DNA of 11,884 nt from Thermodesulfobacteriota bacterium (GCA_025454125.1 JALOPA010000043.1:1-11884), one strand, 5' to 3'. Shown: positions 1 through 6,900, numbered from the stretch's first letter. The notes: generated by a model not told the origin, from the letters alone. Program-made: numbers and translations.

Positions 1-318
1 AATCCTATGGACGTCCTGATCATGGTGATCTTCGGACTGGTAGGATACCTGATGAGGAAGTTCGAATACGAACCGGCTCCCCTGATACTGGCTTATGTTC
101 TCGGTCCCATGCTGGAGACTTCCCTCCGGCAAGCCCTCATTTATTCCAACGGCAGTCTTTCGATATTTTTCACTCGCCCTGTTTCGGCGGTGTTGCTTTC
201 GATTGCGTTTTTTTCCATTATAAGTCCTTTTTTGAAGCCGGCGTTTAGCCGAATGAAATGCATGTTTCCTCGTTTACATGGTCGCCCGCCGGGTGGAGAA
301 AAAACTTCGTCTCAGTGA
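1..318 (+). CDS. TctA-type large permease subunit of a tripartite tricarboxylate transporter, C-terminal fragment
   Basis: The reading frame is open from the first base of the window and stops with TGA at 316-318, so only the last ~105 residues of the protein are present. The ATG at 7 is internal, not the start. The visible part is hydrophobic, with membrane segments around FGLVGYLMRKF, APLILAYVLGPMLE and the TRPVSAVLLSIAFF stretch. The pattern GYLMR, then APLILAYVLGPMLE, then LRQAL, then FFTRPVSAVLL, is typical of the C-terminus of TctA family permeases. In this family TctA (about 12 membrane segments) forms the inner-membrane channel that takes a carboxylate from the periplasmic binding protein TctC. 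It is followed 79 bp later by a tctC-like gene, which supports the call. The small TctB subunit, if present, would lie upstream of the window. The charged tail after the last membrane segment is unremarkable. Confidence 0.85.
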   Translation, partial: NPMDVLIMVIFGLVGYLMRKFEYEPAPLILAYVLGPMLETSLRQALIYSNGSLSIFFTRPVSAVLLSIAFFSIISPFLKPAFSRMKCMFPRLHGRPPGGEKTSSQ

Positions 319-397
319 CGAGCATCGTATCTATTGGTGTCCGCATTCGCGGGAAGTCATAACAAGAGCGAGAAAAAAGGAAAGAAAGGAGAAGCAA

Positions 398-1360
398 ATG
401 AAAGTGAAAACCGTAGCAACTTTGATCTTCGCGGCCATCCTGGGGCTGACAGTGTCGGCGCAGACCTATGCAGCTTTTCCGGAAAAACCGATCACGATCA
501 TCGTCGGTGCAGCGGCCGGCGGCTCGACCGACATGACCGCCAGAATGCTCGCCAAGCAGCTGACGGAAATCCTGAAGGTCCCCGTGGTGGTGGAGAACAA
601 AACCGGAGCAGGTGGATTTATCGCCGGAACGGCAGTCAACTCAGCCGCACCGGACGGTTACACCGTGAACGTGTACCCGAGCAGCGCCTTTAATCTGGCC
701 CACTTTCTGCGAAAGCCTCCTTATGATGTTTTCAAGCAGACTCCCATCGCGTCCTACGGAATCTACCCTTTCACGTTTGCCGTGAAGGCCGATTCTAAAT
801 GGAAGACGTTCAAGGAGTTTCTGGATCATGTGAAAGCGAATCCCGGACAAGTGTCTTTGTCTACCTCCAACCCCGATTCGATGGAAAACCTGCCCATCTG
901 GATGCTGGAAGAAAAGCTGGGCCTCAAGATGAAGCTTGTCCCCTATCAGGGTGGGGCGCCCGCTGTCGCAGCTGTGCTCGGCGGCCATGCAGATGCTTTC
1001 ACTGGTGTGGGAGAAGCGATTCCGCACATCCGAGACGGCAGCATGCGAGGCCTTGCCACCTACCTGGGCGTCCGGATGCCCGGCCTTCCGGATCTTCCAA
1101 CTCTCAAAGAGCTTGGATATGACGTTGTGGTGGAATCCAGACTCGCCGTCTATGGGCCGCCGGGTGTTCCAAAGGATGTGGTGAAGATCCTTCAGGATGC
1201 CTTCCAAAAGGCAATGGACAACGAGGATTTTAAGAAGATATGCCTCTCCTTTGAGGTGACTCCCTCTTTCCTGAGCAGCGAAGCGACCGATAAATACCAT
1301 CGGGATCTGGCCGCCAAGACAAAACCGATTTTGCTTAAGCTCGGCAAGATCAAGGACTGA
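398..1360 (+). CDS. TctC-family periplasmic carboxylate-binding protein (TTT transporter / Bug family)
   Basis: The product is 320 residues, the usual size for this family. The ATG at 398 is chosen because it follows an AAGGAGAAG ribosome site (about 386-394) and begins a typical Sec signal peptide: MKVK, a hydrophobic core (residues 5-21), and a probable cleavage after AYA (residues 23-25). The frame is open further upstream to 278, but that part overlaps the permease gene and encodes charged residues. The mature protein starts AFPEKPITIIVGAAAGGSTD, with the family's glycine-rich ligand loop, the TDMTARMLA helix, VVVENKTGAGG and APDGYT. These are hallmarks of TctC/Bug solute-binding proteins, which capture di-/tricarboxylates, aromatic acids or other small acids in the periplasm and pass them to TctA. 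The ligand cannot be read from sequence. Position behind a TctA gene and ahead of an enolase-superfamily gene suggests it feeds the pathway encoded here. Confidence 0.93.
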   Translation: MKVKTVATLIFAAILGLTVSAQTYAAFPEKPITIIVGAAAGGSTDMTARMLAKQLTEILKVPVVVENKTGAGGFIAGTAVNSAAPDGYTVNVYPSSAFNLAHFLRKPPYDVFKQTPIASYGIYPFTFAVKADSKWKTFKEFLDHVKANPGQVSLSTSNPDSMENLPIWMLEEKLGLKMKLVPYQGGAPAVAAVLGGHADAFTGVGEAIPHIRDGSMRGLATYLGVRMPGLPDLPTLKELGYDVVVESRLAVYGPPGVPKDVVKILQDAFQKAMDNEDFKKICLSFEVTPSFLSSEATDKYHRDLAAKTKPILLKLGKIKD

Positions 1361-1378
1361 GATACGGATGAAGGAGAA

Positions 1379-1403
1379 GGCTCGGCGTTAGCCGTTTTTC
1401 TTT
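1379..1403 (+). terminator. Possible Rho-independent terminator after the binding-protein gene
   Basis: Nineteen bases after the TctC stop, CGGC-GTTA-GCCG (1383-1394) forms a small perfect hairpin followed at once by TTTTTCTTT. An alternative pairing, GGCT with AGCC (1379-1393), overlaps it. The stem is short, so strength is uncertain, but stem plus T-run in this position fits a terminator separating the transporter from the next gene. Confidence 0.4.
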
Positions 1404-1429
1404 AAGCCACTGCGGTCTGCGCATAGTCT

Positions 1430-1443
1430 TTGCATGTATGCAA
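1430..1443. promoter_or_regulatory. Palindrome upstream of the mandelate racemase-type gene, possible operator
   Basis: TTGCAT-GT-ATGCAA is a perfect inverted repeat with 6-bp arms and a 2-bp centre, about 90 bp before the ATG at 1531. Its size and symmetry resemble sites bound by dimeric repressors of the GntR type, which often control carboxylate catabolism genes. No such regulator gene is in the window, so the role is inferred from symmetry and position only. Confidence 0.35.
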
Positions 1444-1530
1444 GTCAGCCGTTAAACGATGTCACGATCTCTTTCGGGAGCCGGAGAGCTTTCGGCGTTG
1501 AATGGATCGTGAACTTTTGAGGTAGTGAAA

Positions 1531-2685
1531 ATGAAGATTGCAGAGATAGAACTGGTAAACGTAAATATCCCACTCGCAGCTTCCAACCTTCCAAAGCCGG
1601 TTGGCCGGAATTATGGCTGTTACATGCTGGTGCGGGTAAAATGCGATAACGGGCTGGAGGGAATCGGAGAAGGGTATTATGGGAATTCGGCGAGCGCCAT
1701 CGCTGCGGTGATTAAGGATGCGCTTGCTCCGGATCTCATCGGTCAGGATGCGACCAATGTAGCAGGGCTATATGAGCGCATGTATCGCGCGGGTTTTTAT
1801 TCGGGACGTGTGGGCATCTATTTTTATGCCCTGAGCGCCGTAGAAATGGCCCTGTGGGATATCGTCGGAAAACATTACGGAGCACCCGTGCACGCTCTTC
1901 TCGGCGGGGTTGCCAAGAGAACCGTGGCCCCGTATCCTTCCTTGCGTGCCCTGGCAAGCGAGAAGGAAGATGATACCATCCCCGTCTATGCCAGCATGCA
2001 GACGTATCGGACGCCGGAGGAAGTGGGTATTGTGGCTGAAGCGGCGGCGAGGGCCGGGTTCAGGTCGGTGAAGCTGCATCAGGTGGATATCGAATCCGTC
2101 AAAATGGCGCGCGAAGCGGTGGGCGATGATGTCGAAATTACCATGGATGTGAACGGCTTTTTTAACACTCTGGAAGCGGAAAGGTTCGCAAACGAATTGG
2201 CGGAATACGACGTAGGGTGGTTTGAAGAGCCGATCTGGCCGCCGGACGATTATCGTGCGTTGGCTCAGCTTCGCTTGCGTTCCCCGGTCCCGATCGCCAG
2301 CGGAGAAAATGAGTCCACGATCTATGGCTTTGAACGGATGTTCGAAGCCGATTGCGTGGACATTCTCCAGCCTGAAGTCCTGGCGGCCGGAGGGATACTC
2401 GAATCGACCAAGGTCTACTCTCTTGCCCAGGCGCGAAACATCCCCATTGCGCCGCACAACTTCAAGTTCGGCCCGGTCTGCGCGGCGACCATCCATTTGA
2501 GCCTTTTATTTTCAAATGTCATCACCACGGAAACTCCCTGGTTCAAGCTGGAAGCGGATATCTTGAAAAAGGGACCTGTCATTTCTAACGGCCGTGCAAG
2601 ACTCGCCGATTTGCCCGGGCTGGGAATCGAGGTTGATGAAGACGTGGTCAGAGAGTATCGAATTGAGAAATTTCCACGGAAATAG
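1531..2685 (+). CDS. Mandelate racemase/muconate lactonizing enzyme family protein (MR-type, enolase superfamily)
   Basis: The 384-residue product has the enolase-superfamily layout: an N-terminal capping domain (about 1-125, ending ALWDIVGKHYG...LLGG) and a TIM barrel. The Mg2+ ligands are visible as D206 (MDVNG), E232 (WFEEP) and E259 (SGEN). H309 in IAPHN is the general base expected in the mandelate racemase subgroup. The second-strand motif, usually KxK, is K181-L-H183 here, and the acid that normally pairs with the histidine (QPD) is glutamate (Q280-P-E282). Family members abstract the proton alpha to a carboxylate, giving racemization or dehydration of hydroxy acids; which reaction applies here is unknown. 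The ATG at 1531 is preferred over the in-frame GTG at 1525 because the TGAGG site (1518-1522) is 8 bp from the ATG but only 2 bp from the GTG. It lies after a TTT transporter, a common arrangement for sugar-acid or hydroxy-acid catabolism. Confidence 0.92.
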   Translation: MKIAEIELVNVNIPLAASNLPKPVGRNYGCYMLVRVKCDNGLEGIGEGYYGNSASAIAAVIKDALAPDLIGQDATNVAGLYERMYRAGFYSGRVGIYFYALSAVEMALWDIVGKHYGAPVHALLGGVAKRTVAPYPSLRALASEKEDDTIPVYASMQTYRTPEEVGIVAEAAARAGFRSVKLHQVDIESVKMAREAVGDDVEITMDVNGFFNTLEAERFANELAEYDVGWFEEPIWPPDDYRALAQLRLRSPVPIASGENESTIYGFERMFEADCVDILQPEVLAAGGILESTKVYSLAQARNIPIAPHNFKFGPVCAATIHLSLLFSNVITTETPWFKLEADILKKGPVISNGRARLADLPGLGIEVDEDVVREYRIEKFPRK

Positions 2686-2694
2686 TGCTCTCAG

Positions 2695-2730
2695 CTGTTC
2701 CTCTCCCCCGCAAGCGAGGGAGAGGAACAG
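2695..2730. terminator. Strong hairpin between convergent genes; probable bidirectional terminator or dispersed palindromic repeat
   Basis: CTGTTCCTCTCCC (2695-2707) and GGGAGAGGAACAG (2718-2730) are perfect 13-bp complementary arms around a 10-base loop CCGCAAGCGA that can itself form a CGC/GCG mini-stem. It sits in the 50-bp gap between the plus-strand MR-type gene (stop at 2685) and the minus-strand crotonase gene (stop at 2736), where a two-way terminator is expected. Neither side has a long T-run. The CTCTCCC...GGGAGAG core resembles dispersed intergenic palindromes seen in many proteobacterial genomes, so it may be a member of such a repeat family. Confidence 0.65.
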
Positions 2731-2735
2731 AATTG

Positions 2736-3527
2736 CTATTTGCCCTTAAAATTCGGCTTCCGCTTTTCCATAAACGCCTGAATGCCTTCCCTGGCATCCC
2801 AGGTGGTCTTGATGAAGTCAGACGCTTCCGCCTCATGCCTGCAAGCCGCCTCGTAACCCTCGAAAAGGGTTTTCCGCACCCCTTGCTTTAACCGCTCAAT
2901 CGCGAGAGGAGCCGCTGAACAAATGCGATTCGCAATTTCCATCGCCTCATCCATGAGCTTCTCGGGTGGCACGACTTTGCTCACCAGTCCGTATTCCTTA
3001 CCCTTTTCCGCCGGAAACCACTCTCCCAGGAGAAGAATTTCCAGCGCGTTCCTCCGACCTATCCATCGGGCCAGACGAACCATCCCTACACTCCAACTGG
3101 GGACCATCCCGAGATATGCATCCCTGGCTCCGAATCTGGCCCGATCCGTTGCGATCACAAAGTCACAGGGCCAGGCGAGGCCGGTGCCTCCGCCGGCGCA
3201 ATAACCATCCACGGCCGCGATCACCGGTTGCGGCAGAGATTCAATAAGGCCGACGCATTTCCGCCCCATTTCTCGGAACAGGTTGCTTGCATTCGCTTGA
3301 TCAAAAGCCTCCTCGTCACCCATGTCCGCCCCCGCGCAGAATGCCCTTTGTCCTGAGCCGGTTAGAATCACGGCTCGAATCGATCGATCTTGTGCGGTCG
3401 ATTGAAGCTCTTCCAGCAGCCGCCTCAGCATCGCGGGGTTCACGATGTTCAAGGGCGGACGGTTGAGCGTGATAATTTTTACCATCTCTTTTCGTTCGAC
3501 AAGAATAGGCGGGCTTTCGGTCGTCAT
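2736..3527 (-). CDS. Crotonase (enoyl-CoA hydratase/isomerase) superfamily protein with altered active site
   Basis: The 263-residue product has the crotonase fold signature: ITLNRPPLNIVN near residues 19-30, oxyanion-hole segments FCAGADM (63-69) and GYCAGGGTGLA (108-118), then FGARDAYLGMVPSW (132-145) and the C-terminal lid with AAPLAIERLKQGV. Family members bind acyl-CoA thioesters and stabilise an enolate. The two glutamates that make hydratases active (E144 and E164 in rat mitochondrial enoyl-CoA hydratase) align with G116 and D136, so simple enoyl-CoA hydration is doubtful; an isomerase, hydrolase or ring-cleaving role is possible. ATG at 3527 is chosen because GGAGG (3540-3536) lies 8 bp upstream; an in-frame TTG at 3542 overlaps this site. 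It is 45 bp downstream of the flavin reductase gene on the same strand and is probably cotranscribed with it. Confidence 0.92.
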   Translation of the reverse strand: MTTESPPILVERKEMVKIITLNRPPLNIVNPAMLRRLLEELQSTAQDRSIRAVILTGSGQRAFCAGADMGDEEAFDQANASNLFREMGRKCVGLIESLPQPVIAAVDGYCAGGGTGLAWPCDFVIATDRARFGARDAYLGMVPSWSVGMVRLARWIGRRNALEILLLGEWFPAEKGKEYGLVSKVVPPEKLMDEAMEIANRICSAAPLAIERLKQGVRKTLFEGYEAACRHEAEASDFIKTTWDAREGIQAFMEKRKPNFKGK

Positions 3528-3572
3528 CGTCCAATCCTCCAACCAGGTTTATTGATTAGCAGTCGGGCGAAT

Positions 3573-5519
3573 TCAAATTCTGAGGGAAAGCCGAAAGCCT
3601 TCCCAAATGGCATGCTGGATGTTTCGAGGCTTCACACAGTCTCCAATGGCATGAACCGGGAACGAGGCATCCTGCAACCCGTCAAGCAGCCGTCGATCAG
3701 GCTCGAAACCGGTTGCGGCGACGAGAAAAGAGGTCCTGATCTGCTGAACCCCTTCCGGACTTCTTGCCAGAACACCGTCTTCAACGATCTCCAGAACCGT
3801 TGTGCTTGTCATGATCCGAACGCCGGCCTCGAAGAGCAGTTGGCTCAACGCGTGTTTAGTGATTGAAAAGATGCCGACCATCAGATGAGGCAGCGATTCA
3901 ACGATTACGACTTCCTTCCCCGTCTTTGACAACCAAAGGGCGGTTTCGCACCCGACGAGACCTCCTCCGAGAACCACAGCACTGTCTCCGGGTGCCTCCC
4001 GGCCTTTGAGCAAATCAACCGCGTCGGAGAAACAAATTTTCTCCAATCCCCGTAACTTCGGAATAGCGGGCCGTGCGCCAGTTGCGATGACCACTTCGTC
4101 GACGTGCTCTTTCAACACCTGATCCGGCGTGGCTTCCTTGTTGAGTACGACCCGGACGTTCAAAGATTCCATTTGATGCGAAAAATAAGAAATGAGCGTT
4201 TTAACGTCAGCTTTGAATGAAGGCGTGGACGCAGGAATGAGGTTGCCTCCGAGATGCGGCTCTTTTTCCCACAGAACTACCCTATGCCCTCTCAGAGCCG
4301 CAACCCTGGCCGCTTCCATACCTGCCGGTCCGGAGCCGACAACGAGCAAGGATTTTTTATCCGAAGCCGGTTTTATCGAAAACTCCCTTTCCATTCCCGT
4401 TTGAGGGTTTACGCTGCAGCTGAGGGTTTTCCCCGCCACGATGCGGCCAAGGCAGCCGTCGTAATCCCCGATACACGGCCTGATGGCGGAGATTGCGTTC
4501 TTTTTGACCTTGATCGGCCACTCCGGATCTGCCAACAACGCTCGCCCCAGTGCAATAAAGTCTGCTTCGCCCTCCGCAAGGACCCTCTCTGCGAGATCGG
4601 GATAGCCCAATCGTCCGACTGCAATAACCGGGATCGTCACCCTTTTTTTTATCGATGAGGCGCAATCCACGGTGCATCCCCGATCCATATAGACAGGGGG
4701 ATGGGCCCAGTGTTTGGCTTCGCTGCACCCTGCATCAATGTGCAGGCAATCGACTCCGGCTTCTTCGAATTTTCGCGCAATCGCGATCGACTCCTCGATA
4801 TGCCGTCCGTCTTCAACGTGATGCCTCCCTGCCATACGAAAGATCAGAGGAAACTGGCCGCCTACGGCGCGTCGCACTGAAGCGATGATTTCCAGAGGAA
4901 ACCGAAGCCGTCCCTCTAGATCACCGCCGTACCCGTCTTTGCGCTTGTTCCATTTAGCGGTCATGAACTGATCGATCAGATAGCCCTCATGACCGTGCAA
5001 TTCGATCGCGTCAAATCCCGCCTGCTTCACAATCAAGGCGGCTGCAACAAAGGCCTTCGTCAGTTTTACGATCTCTTCGATCGTAAGTTCGCGGGCCAGC
5101 ACGGAAGGATCGCTTGAACAAGGTTGGGCCGACGGCGCGACGGCCCAGCCCGCTTGAACGACCTCGGGTCTCGCCAAGCGTCCGTATCCTGCGGTGAGCT
5201 GCGCGGCTATTTTCGCCCCATGGTCCTGGACAGCCTCCGCAAGCTCGTTCAGGCGCGGAATGTAGAGGGTCGAATCGGCCCTGGCCAAGGGGCTCCACGG
5301 GCCGCGATCCCTTTTTTCCACTTCCGTTTCAATCGCCATCAGTCCGGTAATAATCAGACCGGCGCCGCCTCTCGCACGGGCCACGTAGTAATCGACGGCG
5401 CGCTGGGAGAAGCGACCGTCGAGTTCGATCAAACCGCGAGCCCCCATGGGAGCCATCACAATTCTGTTTTTCAGCTCAAGGGTGTTTATTTTTCCTGGTC
5501 TAAACAAGAAAGAAACCAT
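3573..5519 (-). CDS. NADH:flavin oxidoreductase / 2,4-dienoyl-CoA reductase-like enoate reductase
   Basis: The 648-residue product has the three-part layout of 2,4-dienoyl-CoA reductase (FadH), BaiCD/BaiH and 2-enoate reductases. An old-yellow-enzyme FMN barrel (about 1-340) has KNRIVMAPM, and ELHGHEGYLIDQF carries H175 and the candidate proton donor Y180. An iron-sulfur linker follows at 349-368. Then comes a Rossmann region with GSGPAG (395-400) for FAD, GGGLVGCE (518-525) for NAD(P)H, and ATGFEPD with AIGDC near the end. Such enzymes pass electrons from NAD(P)H through FAD and a 4Fe-4S cluster to FMN and reduce C=C bonds of enoates or dienoyl-CoAs in the cytoplasm. In the C-x2-C-x3-C-x11-C cluster motif the second position is aspartate (C349, D352, C356, C368). 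The frame stays open upstream to 6002 over the divergent gene; ATG at 5519 starts the conserved domain and follows AAGGA by 4 bp. First gene of the minus-strand operon. Confidence 0.93.
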   Translation of the reverse strand: MVSFLFRPGKINTLELKNRIVMAPMGARGLIELDGRFSQRAVDYYVARARGGAGLIITGLMAIETEVEKRDRGPWSPLARADSTLYIPRLNELAEAVQDHGAKIAAQLTAGYGRLARPEVVQAGWAVAPSAQPCSSDPSVLARELTIEEIVKLTKAFVAAALIVKQAGFDAIELHGHEGYLIDQFMTAKWNKRKDGYGGDLEGRLRFPLEIIASVRRAVGGQFPLIFRMAGRHHVEDGRHIEESIAIARKFEEAGVDCLHIDAGCSEAKHWAHPPVYMDRGCTVDCASSIKKRVTIPVIAVGRLGYPDLAERVLAEGEADFIALGRALLADPEWPIKVKKNAISAIRPCIGDYDGCLGRIVAGKTLSCSVNPQTGMEREFSIKPASDKKSLLVVGSGPAGMEAARVAALRGHRVVLWEKEPHLGGNLIPASTPSFKADVKTLISYFSHQMESLNVRVVLNKEATPDQVLKEHVDEVVIATGARPAIPKLRGLEKICFSDAVDLLKGREAPGDSAVVLGGGLVGCETALWLSKTGKEVVIVESLPHLMVGIFSITKHALSQLLFEAGVRIMTSTTVLEIVEDGVLARSPEGVQQIRTSFLVAATGFEPDRRLLDGLQDASFPVHAIGDCVKPRNIQHAIWEGFRLSLRI

Positions 5520-5658
5520 GGCATCCTTTACAACTTCCCGATAGAAACGTCCAGAAAGATTCCTTCCTCGGCCTGACACATCGACGCTCTCCCCCCGGCC
5601 TATTTCCCTCTCGCTTTTCCCGGGGAAGTTCTGTATAGGGAAATGATATGCGGAGAGA

Positions 5659-5672
5659 TTACGGTGACGTAA
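5659..5672. promoter_or_regulatory. Palindrome in the divergent intergenic region, possible shared operator
   Basis: TTACG-GTGA-CGTAA is an inverted repeat with perfect 5-bp arms, in the 204-bp gap between the minus-strand reductase (start 5519) and the plus-strand enolase-superfamily gene (start 5724). GGTGA also recurs directly as GGTGA-CGTAA-GGTGA (5663-5677). A divergent gap is a usual place for a shared control site. I see no convincing -35/-10 pair on either strand here, so this is a candidate from symmetry and position only. Confidence 0.3.
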
Positions 5673-5723
5673 GGTGAAGGAATTGCATTTATTCTTCGAC
5701 ACCGGAGAACCGGAGGAGACGCG

Positions 5724-6863
5724 ATGAAAATAACAAGGATAGAAATACTGCCTGTAAGCATCCCCATTCAATCCCCCAAGAGAGTTGCTTTCGGTCTTTT
5801 CGACATGCGTGCCTATGTATTTGTAAAGGTATATACGGATGAAGGCATTGTCGGCGTCGGAGAGACATCGCCCTGGATACCCGAGACAAGGGAATCTCAG
5901 GAGGACATCATTCCTCTCATTGAAAAGTGGCTTGGCCCTGCCATCATCGGAGAGGATCCGTTCGAAATCCAAAGTATCTGGAAAATCATGGAAAGAATAC
6001 ACGGCAGAGTCGCCGCCAAAGGGGCTATCGATATAGCCCTTTACGATATTTTGGGAAAGGCGCTAGGTCTGCCGATTTACCGACTGCTCGGAGGTCCGTG
6101 CTTCAAGAGACTTCCCCTGGCGAGTATTGTCGGCCTCGATGAACCGGAAAAGATGGCGGAGGACGCCCTCTCCCAGATCAAGGCCTATAACGTGAAGGGG
6201 CTGCGCCTCAAGCTCGGGTCAACAATCAGAGAGGATGAGGCCCGGTTCAAGGCCGTCAGGGAAGCTGTCGGGACGGCGATGTCCATAAGAATAGATTTGA
6301 ATGGGCACTACAATTCCTCCGATGCCATAACGTTGGTCAAACGCCTCGAGGATTATGACTTGACTCTCGTGGAGCAACCCGTCCCGTGGCATGATATTCA
6401 AGGACTCAAGAGGGTGAACGAGCGCGTGGACACTCTGGTTCAACCCGATGAATCCTATTACACTTGCTGGGATCTATCCCATTTAATGGTGATGGGAGCT
6501 GCAAGCGTACTCGGCTTGAAGATGGTCCGACCCGGAGGGTTCACCAGCAACAAGAAAGTCATCGACATGGCGGAACTGCTCAATATCCCCTGCTACATCA
6601 ATTCAGCGGGAGAAATGGGAGTGGCGAAGGCGGCGGCGCTGCATTTTGCGTTTCACCATAACAATATCAAGTTTCCGTGTGAAATCAACGTCTATCGGGA
6701 AAGCGAAGAGGATATGATCGTGGAAACCTTTGAAACAGAAGATGGCTATGCCTTGGCTCCGAAGGGTCCGGGGCTTGGAGTCACGCTTGATGAGAAGCGT
6801 CTTCACAAATTCCTGGGTGAAGTAAAAGTCTGTTCAGAGAAAAGAGCGATTGTTAATCTTTAA
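5724..6863 (+). CDS. Muconate lactonizing enzyme-type member of the enolase superfamily
   Basis: The 379-residue product has the capping domain (1-125, with EGIVGVGETSPW and DIALYDILGKALG...LLGG) and a TIM barrel. Catalytic candidates are K163 in the second-strand motif (R161-L-K163, an arginine replacing the first lysine of the usual KxK), metal ligands D191 (IDLNG), E217 (LVEQP) and D242 (QPDES), and K266 in LGLKMVRPGG on the opposite face. Lysine bases on both faces are the mark of the muconate lactonizing/dipeptide epimerase/o-succinylbenzoate synthase subgroup, unlike the histidine-based enzyme at 1531-2685. The reaction could be cycloisomerization, epimerization or racemization; the substrate is unknown. 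Start is clear: GGAGG (5712-5716) lies 7 bp before the ATG. It is transcribed away from the reductase gene and is probably part of the same pathway. Confidence 0.92.
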   Translation: MKITRIEILPVSIPIQSPKRVAFGLFDMRAYVFVKVYTDEGIVGVGETSPWIPETRESQEDIIPLIEKWLGPAIIGEDPFEIQSIWKIMERIHGRVAAKGAIDIALYDILGKALGLPIYRLLGGPCFKRLPLASIVGLDEPEKMAEDALSQIKAYNVKGLRLKLGSTIREDEARFKAVREAVGTAMSIRIDLNGHYNSSDAITLVKRLEDYDLTLVEQPVPWHDIQGLKRVNERVDTLVQPDESYYTCWDLSHLMVMGAASVLGLKMVRPGGFTSNKKVIDMAELLNIPCYINSAGEMGVAKAAALHFAFHHNNIKFPCEINVYRESEEDMIVETFETEDGYALAPKGPGLGVTLDEKRLHKFLGEVKVCSEKRAIVNL

Positions 6864-6865
6864 CG

Positions 6866-6898
6866 GGCTGGAGGGCATTCCGGCCAGTGCTCTTTTTT
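6866..6898 (+). terminator. Probable Rho-independent terminator after the MLE-type gene
   Basis: Just after the TAA at 6861-6863, GGGCA (6873-6877) can pair with TGCTC (6888-6892, one G-T pair) immediately before TTTTTT (6893-6898). An alternative stem pairs GGCTGGA (6866-6872) with TCCGGCC (6879-6885). Location directly between a stop codon and a new promoter supports termination, although the stem is short. Confidence 0.45.
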
Positions 6899-6900
6899 CT

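Noticed and set aside
278..397. N-terminal extension of the TctC protein.
   Set aside because: It overlaps the permease gene, encodes charged residues, and would bury the signal peptide. The ATG at 398 has a good ribosome site.
1768..2496. Minus-strand open frame opposite the MR-type gene.
   Set aside because: The sense frame has all metal ligands and family motifs; the antisense translation is arginine- and histidine-rich with no domain.
2685..2891. Short plus-strand frame starting over the intergenic hairpin.
   Set aside because: Its start arises from the palindromic repeat and the rest is antisense to the crotonase gene; no ribosome site is visible.
5520..6002. In-frame extension of the flavin reductase to an 809-residue protein.
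   Set aside because: The extra 161 residues have no family similarity that I can see, and the first part lies opposite the well-supported MLE-type gene. The conserved domain starts at the ATG at 5519.
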